21,022 nt of DNA from IMG/VR virus record IMGVR_UViG_3300018411_000080, positions 1-21,022 of that record, one strand, 5' to 3'. The notes below the pieces were generated by a model. That model was not told where the DNA came from, searched no databases, and was given only the letters and a program-made list of their open reading frames with translations. The position numbers were made by a program, and so were the translations under genes. Numbering within the stretch: position 1 is the first letter of the stretch; every line of letters begins with the position of its first letter. This DNA comes from a virus. Positions 6,401 to 12,621 of this stretch are shown one piece after another.

Positions 6401-6879
6401 GTCAATATGGTGCCGGTGTTGCAACAGTTGCTCGCACTGCGAAGTGTGACCAAGCAACAGGTGCCCGACTGCACAAAGCATACTGGGATTTGAACTGGTC
6501 CATCAAAGAGATTTCTGCGAATACGAAAGTCATCACAGTCGATGGCCAGATGTGGCAGCAGAATCCGGTGAACAAGTTCTGGTATTCCCTGCGCACCGAG
6601 AAAGACCGTTTCTCAACTTTGTGCCAAGGCACTGGTGCGTATGTGTTCGACATCTGGTGCAACAACATCATTGCAATCTGTAATGAGCGTTGGGGCCGTG
6701 ACCCGAAACTGTCCGGTCAATTCCATGATGAACTTATTCTGCAAGTTCGCAAAGGTAATCGCGAACTGTGGGAAGGTGTTCTGCATGAAGCGATGGCTCG
6801 CACCAACAAAGAGCTCAAGCTCAATCGTGACTGCGCATGCGATGTGCAGTTCGGCGACAACTACTCAGAGATTCACTAA
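6401..6879 (+). CDS. DNA polymerase, family A (T7-like), exon 2
   Basis: This exon completes the polymerase: the second half of motif B (QYGAG, in place of IYG in E. coli Pol I) and motif C, QFHDELILQV, whose HDE is near residue 593 of the spliced protein. The frame is open upstream to a TTG at 6388, but those bases belong to the intron, so this is not a separate gene. The spliced coding sequence is 1,932 bases including the stop. The stop TAA overlaps the ATG of the next gene (TAATG), indicating translational coupling. Neither half would have polymerase activity alone, so splicing is required for replication unless the halves associate. Confidence 0.94.
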
Positions 6880-7109
6880 TGGAAATAGTTCTGTTCGATA
6901 AGATGTCGGATAAATTCCACTTCGTTCCATGCACCGAGGAAACCCTGCGCCACGACCTCTGCAAGTATCTGCAAGAGAACAAGGACGAACTGGATTTCCG
7001 CGACAACAAGACTTTCGAAGCCCTGCTGAACAACATCACCAGTGCTTTGGATTTTGAGGGAATCCAACAACTCATGCTGGATGTGGACATGGCATCTGAT
7101 ACTCACTAA
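6879..7109 (+). CDS. Small acidic protein, unknown function
   Basis: This 76-residue protein starts in the TAATG overlap with the polymerase stop and ends just before a strong terminator. It is acidic and appears largely helical (KYLQENKDELDFRDNKTFEALLNNITSAL, about residues 28-56, in two parts). I recognise no family, zinc site or membrane segment. Its place as the last gene of the primase-polymerase transcription unit suggests a replication accessory role or a partner of the polymerase. That is inference from position only. Confidence 0.75.
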   Translation: MEIVLFDKMSDKFHFVPCTEETLRHDLCKYLQENKDELDFRDNKTFEALLNNITSALDFEGIQQLMLDVDMASDTH

Positions 7110-7124
7110 ACATTAGTTGGTTTT

Positions 7125-7163
7125 GGGCTCACCATTGGGCCCTTAGCTAATTATTTTTTTTTT
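7125..7163 (+). terminator. Strong rho-independent terminator
   Basis: GGGCTC (7125-7130) pairs with GGGCCC (7137-7142, one U-G) around the loop ACCATT. TTAGCTAATTA follows and then ten T residues (7154-7163). It closes the primase-polymerase unit and separates it from the SSB gene, which then has AAGG before its ATG. Confidence 0.88.
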
Positions 7164-7188
7164 CTAACTGCATAATAAGGTTTCAATT

Positions 7189-8055
7189 ATGGCACTGTTT
7201 AACGCCCCAACTCAAGCTTCCAACAAGATTCCGTCCGCAGCACCTCTGCTGGAAGCAGGTGGTTATCCCGCCCGCGTAGTTCGTATCGTTGACCTCGGCA
7301 AACAGCCGGGCTCTGTGAAATACCCGCAGCCGGTGTTCAAGATGCTGGTGACTTTCGAGTTGCTGGAAGAGTACATGAAAGAGGTCGATGGCGAAGGCAA
7401 AATCATCATGGTCCAAGACCCTGATGAAGACGCAGGCGTCATGATGGCCAAGAACATCGAAGACAAGCCGCGCTGGTTCGACTTCGAGTTCACTTACAAC
7501 ACCGACGGCTTCATGGGTGACAACTCTCACATCTACAAGTTCATGAAGGCTGTGGATGCCCTGCAAGTTGCTCCGAACCTCGAACAGGGTATCGTGGGCC
7601 ACGAAGCCAAGGCCCTGAAAGACCTGCTCGGTGAGCCGCTGGTTGTTGGTCTGGTGCAATACACCAAGTCCTCCGGCAAGAACGCTGGCAAGGTAGACAA
7701 CAAGGTTGCGACCTTCTCCCCGATGAAGAAGAAAGACCAGAAAGATGCGCGTCCGCTCATCAATCCGACCGTCTACTTCGACATGGGTGAGCCGGACCTC
7801 GAAGTGTTCAACAAACTGCCGGGCGGGGACTCCGACTGGGCTGTGAAGAATCGCATCACCAAGGGTATCGACTTCGTTGGCTCCAAGCTCCATCAACTGC
7901 TGGGCGGTGCTCCCGAACCGAAAGCTGCTCCGAATCAGGCAACTGAAGAGCAGGTCGATGCAGCGATGCAAGCTGAGCTGGCCGCACAGGCAGAAGCTCG
8001 GGCTGCTCGCGAAGCACAGAACGCCGAAGGCCAACAGCCTAACGACCCGTTCTAA
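7189..8055 (+). CDS. Single-stranded DNA-binding protein (T7 gp2.5-like role)
   Basis: This 288-residue protein likely coats single-stranded DNA at the fork. The body (about residues 1-240) has the mixed beta-strand and basic composition of phage SSBs annotated next to T7-like polymerase genes, for example KPRWFDFEFTYNTDGF and LVVGLVQYTKSSGKNAGK. From about residue 240 it becomes an Ala/Glu/Gln-rich tail ending in PNDPF. This resembles the acidic tip with terminal Phe that bacterial and phage SSBs use to recruit partner proteins. The start has AAGG 9 bases upstream. A terminator lies on each side, so it is probably a single-gene transcript, fitting a protein needed in large amounts. The family assignment rests on context and tail and is less direct than for its neighbours. 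Confidence 0.72.
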   Translation: MALFNAPTQASNKIPSAAPLLEAGGYPARVVRIVDLGKQPGSVKYPQPVFKMLVTFELLEEYMKEVDGEGKIIMVQDPDEDAGVMMAKNIEDKPRWFDFEFTYNTDGFMGDNSHIYKFMKAVDALQVAPNLEQGIVGHEAKALKDLLGEPLVVGLVQYTKSSGKNAGKVDNKVATFSPMKKKDQKDARPLINPTVYFDMGEPDLEVFNKLPGGDSDWAVKNRITKGIDFVGSKLHQLLGGAPEPKAAPNQATEEQVDAAMQAELAAQAEARAAREAQNAEGQQPNDPF

Positions 8056-8068
8056 TCGAAAACAGGAA

Positions 8069-8100
8069 GGCGCCCTTCGGGGCGTCCTCTTGAATTTAAT
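8069..8100 (+). terminator. UUCG-loop terminator after SSB
   Basis: GGCGCCC (8069-8075) and GGGCGTC (8080-8086) form 7 bp (one G-U) closed by a very stable C-TTCG-G tetraloop. The tail CCTCTTGAATTTAATTT is T-rich but interrupted, so termination may be incomplete. Confidence 0.7.
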
Positions 8101-8150
8101 TTGGAATACTTTCATTGGGAGAGTGTTACAAACTAAGTTTTGGAGAAACA

Positions 8151-9179
8151 ATGGCTAATAAAAAGCGTGTCCTCGTCTTGGTTGACGGTGACATGGTTGC
8201 ATTCTCTCATGCCGCTGCTGAAGAGTATGGCAAGGAGTTGGAGGATGTGAACTTCGCGAAAATCCAAATGTCCATGGACTCGAAGATGAAGTTCATCTTG
8301 GACAGGTTGGGTGCGACAGATTACTTCACCACCATGTCGGGTTCTGAGAACATGCGTGATGCTATCACCGACGACTACAAAGCGAACCGCGAAGGTGTGT
8401 GGCGTCCCCACAACCTCAAGAACGCCAAGGCGCACTTGTTGGTGGCTTGGAACGGTATTGCAAAAGAGGGTCTGGAAGCAGACGACCTCATGGCAATGTT
8501 GGCCCGCCACGAATACGAGTTGGTCATGGGGAAGCGCAATCAAATCAAAGAAATGATTTACGTTGGCCCCAACACCTACGACGAAGTTTACATCGTGTCG
8601 TTGGACAAAGACCTCCGTCAAGTCGGTCGCATCGGTGGCAAAGGTCCGGTCATCAAGCACTACCAGTGGGAGCGTGAGAGCCAAGGTATCGGTGAGAAAA
8701 TCATTCCGGTAGAAGACTTTGGTGAACTCAAGGTTATCGTCAAGCCTAGTGGCAAATCCCAGAAGAAAGAGGTCAAGGGCCATGGTCCGAAGTTCTTCCT
8801 CTGGCAACTGCTCACCGGGGACTCCACTGATGGTGTCATCGGTTGCGGAAAACAAGTTCAGGCAATGTACAAGTCTGGTGCCAAAGCTGGCCAAAGCTAT
8901 TCCAAACGTGAAGGTGTTGGGGCAATTGAGGCGTATGAAACGCTGAAAGACTGTACCAGCTACGCGCAAGGTTTGGAAATGGTCAAGCGCCAGTATGTGT
9001 TGCACTTCGCAGACGGTTGGCAAAAAGCTTTGCTCAAGGCTGGTCGGCTCATGTACATGGCCCACATGGTTGACGACGGGCATTTGGTCCGGTTGTGGCA
9101 TTTCGACGGCAAGACAACCGACCGTTACGACCTCAAAGAGAAACGAGTGGTTTCACATGCAGAGTATCTTCAACGTTAG
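8151..9179 (+). CDS. 5'-3' exonuclease (FEN family, T7 gp6-like)
   Basis: This 342-residue FEN/PIN-like nuclease would remove RNA primers and flaps and may degrade host DNA. The family motifs are all visible: LVLVDGDMVAF (D12 and D14), DDYKANREG, the metal-binding GLEADDLMAML, IVSLDKDLRQV, and LLTGDSTDGVIGCG (the GDxxD-G helix-hairpin-helix region). An upstream in-frame start at 8115 is less likely, because TGGAGA lies 7 bases before the ATG at 8151. It follows the SSB terminator and heads a run of genes reaching dUTPase. Its partners in flap processing are the polymerase and the ligase two genes downstream. Confidence 0.93.
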   Translation: MANKKRVLVLVDGDMVAFSHAAAEEYGKELEDVNFAKIQMSMDSKMKFILDRLGATDYFTTMSGSENMRDAITDDYKANREGVWRPHNLKNAKAHLLVAWNGIAKEGLEADDLMAMLARHEYELVMGKRNQIKEMIYVGPNTYDEVYIVSLDKDLRQVGRIGGKGPVIKHYQWERESQGIGEKIIPVEDFGELKVIVKPSGKSQKKEVKGHGPKFFLWQLLTGDSTDGVIGCGKQVQAMYKSGAKAGQSYSKREGVGAIEAYETLKDCTSYAQGLEMVKRQYVLHFADGWQKALLKAGRLMYMAHMVDDGHLVRLWHFDGKTTDRYDLKEKRVVSHAEYLQR

Positions 9180-9190
9180 TTGGAGTTAAG

Positions 9191-9712
9191 ATGGCCTACG
9201 GCTATTGTGGAACAGAAGCCAAGTTCGTCGCTTGGCTTCAATCGGCGTTCAGAAGTATCTGGTCCAAACACCCAAGCAAGCTGACCCTGATTCAAAGTCG
9301 GCAGTTTGCTATGAAGATTGGTACCAGCAAGCGGCCTGTTTATCATTGCCAGTGCTACCACTGCAAGAAGATGTTCAAGCTGAAAGAAATTGAGGTCAAC
9401 CACAAGAGGCAAGTCGGTGGACTCCTCAAGCTGGAAGACCTGCACCGCTTCACAGAAAACCTGCTGCTGGTTCAGCCAGAGGACTTGGAGCTGCTGTGTA
9501 AAGAGTGTCACGGTGTCGTTACCTACATGGAGCGATACGGTGTGACAAGGCGTGATGCAATAATCGAGAAGAAGTGCATCAAGTTTTACAAGTTGGGAGA
9601 TGCCGAACAAATTGCCAAGTGCAAGCTGGCTGGCATTGAGCCAATTCCGAAAACCAAAATCGGCCGCAAGAATGCTGTCCGAGAGTATTTGAAGGCGAGA
9701 GAACCTCAATGA
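9191..9712 (+). CDS. HNH-type nuclease, role uncertain
   Basis: This 173-residue protein has a zinc-binding HNH core: CQCYHCKKMF, then EVNHKRQVGG, then LELLCKECHG, giving two CxxC pairs and the N-H of the catalytic loop. The Asp/His pair before N-H is modified (EVNHK). It lacks the AP2 domain of the other two free-standing HNH genes and ends in a basic tail (KTKIGRKNAVREYLKAREPQ). The start has GGAG 6 bases upstream, and the stop overlaps the ligase ATG by 4 bases. Embedding in the exonuclease-ligase operon without breaking it suggests either a domesticated replication or recombination nuclease, in the slot T7 gives to endonuclease I, or another mobile HNH gene. I cannot decide between these. 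Confidence 0.8.
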   Translation: MAYGYCGTEAKFVAWLQSAFRSIWSKHPSKLTLIQSRQFAMKIGTSKRPVYHCQCYHCKKMFKLKEIEVNHKRQVGGLLKLEDLHRFTENLLLVQPEDLELLCKECHGVVTYMERYGVTRRDAIIEKKCIKFYKLGDAEQIAKCKLAGIEPIPKTKIGRKNAVREYLKAREPQ

Positions 9713-10473
9713 CTATCAAGCAACTCGATGATGGAACCTCATACACCAAGGCCCATGCTCACGATTGGGAAGACCCCGATTGTTTGATTAAGGGCCACTG
9801 TAAGCTGTACATCAAGATTGACGGCATCCGTGCCATTCGCAATCAGGCCGGTAAAGTTTGGTCCCGCAACTCCAAGCCGTTGCCTCACCTCGACCACCTG
9901 AACTTCCAAGATGCGGAAATCTTCCGTGGCTCATGGAACGAAACCTCCTCAATCCTTGGCAGCAACGATGCGCCAACCGTCCCGTTAGCACAGGAAAACG
10001 TGTACGAGCTTACGGATGGCAACATCGACAAGCGCCTTTACATCGGCTGGTGCAAGAATCCAAGCAATGAGAATCTTCATGCACTGATGTTGAAGCAATT
10101 GGAGCTTGGTCATGAGGGCGTAATCGTCCGTCAGGTAAACAAAAGGGGTGAAACCCTTTGGTGGAAGATTGTACCTTACAAGTACGCTGACGTCAAGATT
10201 ACCGGCATGAAGGAAGGCAAGGGCAAGAATGTTGGAATCTGCGGCTCGCTCGCATCCAAACACGGCTCAGCTGGCTCCATGGTGTTTGACTGCCTGAAAG
10301 ACCACAACATTGAGGGTGACTACAACATCCGCAAGTGGTTGTGGGAACATCGTGGCGAACTCATCGGCAAGGTGATGCAAGTTCGTTACCGCGAAAAGAC
10401 CTCGGCTGGCAAGCTGCGGTTCCCCAGTTTGGTTCGGTTGCGCACCGACAAATCAGAAGAGAGCTTCGACTAA
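9709..10473 (+). CDS. ATP-dependent DNA ligase
   Basis: This 254-residue protein seals nicks left after primer removal. Ligase motifs: I, the adenylated lysine in YIKIDGIR (about residues 34-41); III-like DAEIFRGSW (about 69-77); IV EGVIVR (about 135-140); and V WWKIVPYKYADVKITG. A short OB-fold-like C-terminus follows (GKVMQVRYREKTSAGKLRFP). It is shorter than T7 ligase (359) and close to minimal viral or bacterial ATP ligases. It overlaps the HNH gene (ATGA) and its stop overlaps the next ATG (TAATG), so translation is coupled along the operon. Confidence 0.9.
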   Translation: MTIKQLDDGTSYTKAHAHDWEDPDCLIKGHCKLYIKIDGIRAIRNQAGKVWSRNSKPLPHLDHLNFQDAEIFRGSWNETSSILGSNDAPTVPLAQENVYELTDGNIDKRLYIGWCKNPSNENLHALMLKQLELGHEGVIVRQVNKRGETLWWKIVPYKYADVKITGMKEGKGKNVGICGSLASKHGSAGSMVFDCLKDHNIEGDYNIRKWLWEHRGELIGKVMQVRYREKTSAGKLRFPSLVRLRTDKSEESFD

Positions 10474-11075
10474 TGAAACTCGGTATCATCCTCAATGGAC
10501 CTCCGGGTTGCGGGAAGGATACGCTGGCCAACTTGTTGGTCAGTTCCTTCACCATGACCAAGTTCCAAAAACGTCAATTCAAGGACGCACTCTATGAACA
10601 TACCGCTCGGCACTTTGGCGTCGATTTGGAGAAGTTTATCCACTACGCCAGCGACCGTGAGCTCAAAGATTCAAAGTCTTTGGCAGGGCTCGGGGGTCGC
10701 ACACCTCGGCAGGCGCTTATTCATGTCAGTGAGGAAATCTACAAACCTCGCTTTGGCAGTGATTATTTCGGCAAGGTTGAAGCAGATGGTCTGCGACAAC
10801 TGTCGGGGCGTCTGGGTGGCTCTTTTGCTGTCGTTTATCCCGATGGCGGTTTTGCAGATGAAGTTGTTGCAACCGAACCTGAGTTCGATTTGCTTGTCTA
10901 TGCTCGTCTGCATCGAGTTGGTTTTAATTTCGAGGGAGATTCTCGCTCTTACGTCCGACTCCCAGATACCAAAATACTCCACTCATACGATGTGGATTTA
11001 GTTGACGGTGAACCACATCTTGGCCTGAACAAGATTGTGGAAATCCTCGATAAGGAATTTCCTGATGTGTTGTAA
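10473..11075 (+). CDS. Deoxynucleoside monophosphate kinase
   Basis: This 200-residue P-loop kinase would convert dNMPs, including dTMP, to dNDPs, as T4 gp1 does. The Walker A motif is at the N-terminus: LNGPPGCGKDTLAN (residues 7-20). QFKDALYEHTARHFG and TPRQALIHVSEEIYKPRFGSDYFG match the substrate-binding part of phage dNMP kinases. The ATG overlaps the ligase stop by one base; the frame extends upstream but inside the ligase gene. It lies between ligase and dUTPase. With ThyX it completes a dTMP to dTDP route and can recycle dNMPs released from degraded host DNA. Confidence 0.88.
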   Translation: MKLGIILNGPPGCGKDTLANLLVSSFTMTKFQKRQFKDALYEHTARHFGVDLEKFIHYASDRELKDSKSLAGLGGRTPRQALIHVSEEIYKPRFGSDYFGKVEADGLRQLSGRLGGSFAVVYPDGGFADEVVATEPEFDLLVYARLHRVGFNFEGDSRSYVRLPDTKILHSYDVDLVDGEPHLGLNKIVEILDKEFPDVL

Positions 11076-11547
11076 GAAGAAGCAAACTGTCAAAGTCACC
11101 CGCATGGCTGAGCATGCCCGTCTGCCGCGTTATGCCTCCGAAGGTGCCGCTGCTGCCGATGTTCACAGCCTCAAGTGGAAGGGTGTCGATGGCAGTTGGT
11201 ACGAAGGTGACTGCCTGATTGCTCCGGGTTCATCCGTTGCCTTCGGCACTGGCCTCAAGTTTGAAGTGCCTGCTGGCTTCGAGTTGAAGGTCCACTCCCG
11301 CTCGGGCCATGGTTTCAACAAAGGTATCCGCCTGGCCAACTGCACCGGCATCCTCGACTCCGACTATCGTGGGGAGTTGCTGGTCAAGTTGCACAACGAC
11401 TCCAGCGAAGTAGTCATGATTGAACGCCATGAGCGCATCTGTCAGGTGCAGGTCAGCGAAGCAATCCAACACGAGTTCGTAGAGGTCGGTGAACTCACCG
11501 TCACCCAACGTGGTGAAGGCGGCATCGGCTCGACCGGCGCAGTATAA
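11065..11547 (+). CDS. dut: dUTPase (trimeric type)
   Basis: This 160-residue enzyme hydrolyses dUTP to dUMP and pyrophosphate. That prevents uracil incorporation and provides substrate for ThyX. All five family motifs are visible: I AAADVHS (about 33-39), II HSRSGHGFNKGI (about 82-93), III NCTGILDSDYRGE (about 96-108), IV ERICQVQV and V RGEGGIGSTG at the C-terminus. AAGGAA lies before the ATG at 11065, and the start overlaps the kinase gene by 11 bases. The N-terminus MCCKKKQ carries two adjacent Cys and three Lys not typical of the family. The gene ends the nucleotide-metabolism run. Confidence 0.93.
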   Translation: MCCKKKQTVKVTRMAEHARLPRYASEGAAAADVHSLKWKGVDGSWYEGDCLIAPGSSVAFGTGLKFEVPAGFELKVHSRSGHGFNKGIRLANCTGILDSDYRGELLVKLHNDSSEVVMIERHERICQVQVSEAIQHEFVEVGELTVTQRGEGGIGSTGAV

Positions 11548-11564
11548 GACAATCTGGAGAATCC

Positions 11565-12056
11565 ATGTCTATCGTAGATAAGTTTGATGCCCTCATGTCC
11601 CACCTGAACTCGGAAGAGAACAGCATGGCTGAGGAGTTTAAGGCCGAATTGCAAGAGCTGTTCCCTAATGTGCCGACCAGTCCTGTTGCGAAGTACAACA
11701 TCACCAAGTTGGTTCGGGACCAGACTCCGCACTTTGCCAAGCTTGTGAAGTACCTGTTCGACGACTGCGAGACAGTTGAAGAAGAGTATTCCAAGCACTC
11801 TGCCTGCAATGTAACTTTGCAGGCAACTATCGACCTTGAAACTGCGGAAGGTGCTGTGGAATACGCAGGTGTGGACATTCCTGCCGAGGACTTGGTTGGT
11901 GACTGGTTGGTTTACACCAGCCGCGAGTACAGCTGGGGAATTGACTGGGACAACGTCTACGAAATCTTCCGTGGTGCAAGGGTTGAAACAACCAAAACTG
12001 AAACCAAGTGGAATTCCATTCATGTCGAAAGCTCTGCACCCTGTAGTAAAGAATAA
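11565..12056 (+). CDS. Acidic protein, unknown function
   Basis: This 163-residue soluble protein is rich in Glu and Asp with no membrane segment. TGGAGA lies 5 bases before the ATG. Residues 1-35 look helical and acidic; near residues 100-140 there is an aromatic stretch (GDWLVYTSREYSWGIDWDNVYEIF). I recognise no family. It follows dUTPase and overlaps the next gene by 35 bases. It belongs to the late end of the replication and nucleotide unit. No function is assigned. Confidence 0.75.
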   Translation: MSIVDKFDALMSHLNSEENSMAEEFKAELQELFPNVPTSPVAKYNITKLVRDQTPHFAKLVKYLFDDCETVEEEYSKHSACNVTLQATIDLETAEGAVEYAGVDIPAEDLVGDWLVYTSREYSWGIDWDNVYEIFRGARVETTKTETKWNSIHVESSAPCSKE

Positions 12057-12354
12057 AGTTGGCGTCAACTTTTGTTACCTCCCCACCAAAGTCACCTCGA
12101 CTGGTGGCGGCACTTATCTGACCCGAGCACTCGATGCTCGCAATCAGACTGGTGCCGATGTTCTTGTGTTCATGTTGCCGTCTGGCGAGAATGCACAGAA
12201 GAATGCTGAGCGTATCAAACGTGGCCGCGAAGATTTGATGGCAGCTGTAAAGCCGCTGATTCTGCCCTTCAAAATTGTTGTGGCGATTGGTTCCAACCAG
12301 ATTCAACTCGAAAAGTTCTTCGAGAAGAAGCACTGGAGCGACATTAAATACTGA
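12022..12354 (+). CDS. Conserved-looking small protein, unknown function
   Basis: This 110-residue protein starts inside the end of the previous gene (35-base overlap) and ends just before a terminator. It is basic, with hydrophobic strands alternating with helices (DVLVFMLPSGENAQKN, PFKIVVAIGSNQIQLEKFF), as in a small alpha/beta fold. The frame is open upstream to a TTG at 11836, but that part lies fully inside the previous gene. MSKALHPVV at 12022 is the more natural start, though no strong Shine-Dalgarno sequence is seen. I do not recognise the family. Confidence 0.7.
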   Translation: MSKALHPVVKNKVGVNFCYLPTKVTSTGGGTYLTRALDARNQTGADVLVFMLPSGENAQKNAERIKRGREDLMAAVKPLILPFKIVVAIGSNQIQLEKFFEKKHWSDIKY

Positions 12355-12374
12355 GCGTGACGCTATTATTTGGG

Positions 12375-12405
12375 AAGGGAGGTTAATAATGACCTCCTTT
12401 TATTT
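12375..12405 (+). terminator. Rho-independent terminator before the late genes
   Basis: AAGGGAGGT (12375-12383) pairs with ACCTCCTTT (12392-12400), 9 bp with one G-U, around an 8-base loop, and runs into TTTATTTAAT. It separates the replication and nucleotide unit from the zinc-ribbon protein and terminase. Confidence 0.85.
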
Positions 12406-12419
12406 AATAGGACTCGCTT

Positions 12420-12599
12420 ATGCGTACCATCAAGTGCCACGAATGTGGGTCGGAAGTTGCAGAAGATGATTTCATCATGCAGCACTGTCCTGTGTGTGAT
12501 GGCTTCATGCAAGTGTCTCGCCTCGATAAGAAGGTGGATGCGGAAATATCGGCTATTATTCGGGTGACTTCTGCTATTCGTCCGACATTAGTAGAATAG
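12420..12599 (+). CDS. Small zinc-ribbon protein
   Basis: This 59-residue protein has a clear four-cysteine zinc ribbon: CHECG (Cys6, Cys9) and CPVC (Cys23, Cys26). A short tail follows (KKVDAEISAIIRVTSAIRPTLVE). AGGA lies 8-9 bases before the ATG, directly after the terminator. Small zinc ribbons of this kind often bind DNA, RNA or RNA polymerase. Being first in the virion-gene unit, it could act in late-gene control or packaging, but this is inference from position and fold only. Confidence 0.72.
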   Translation: MRTIKCHECGSEVAEDDFIMQHCPVCDGFMQVSRLDKKVDAEISAIIRVTSAIRPTLVE

Positions 12600-12621
12600 G
12601 AATTGAAAAGAGGACGCATCA

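Noticed and set aside
2025-6879. Inteins in the primase-helicase or polymerase
   Set aside because: The proteins read through their motifs without a splicing block. The only insertion is the RNA intron.
7183-8151. A 322-residue reverse-strand frame opposite SSB
   Set aside because: It runs through the terminator at 8069-8100 and is antisense to a well-supported gene.
10335-10472. Upstream extension of the dNMP kinase frame
   Set aside because: It lies inside the ligase gene, and the P-loop is correctly placed at the N-terminus when starting at 10473.
11836-12021. Upstream extension of the 12022-12354 gene from a TTG
   Set aside because: It would lie entirely within the preceding gene and has no ribosome-binding site.
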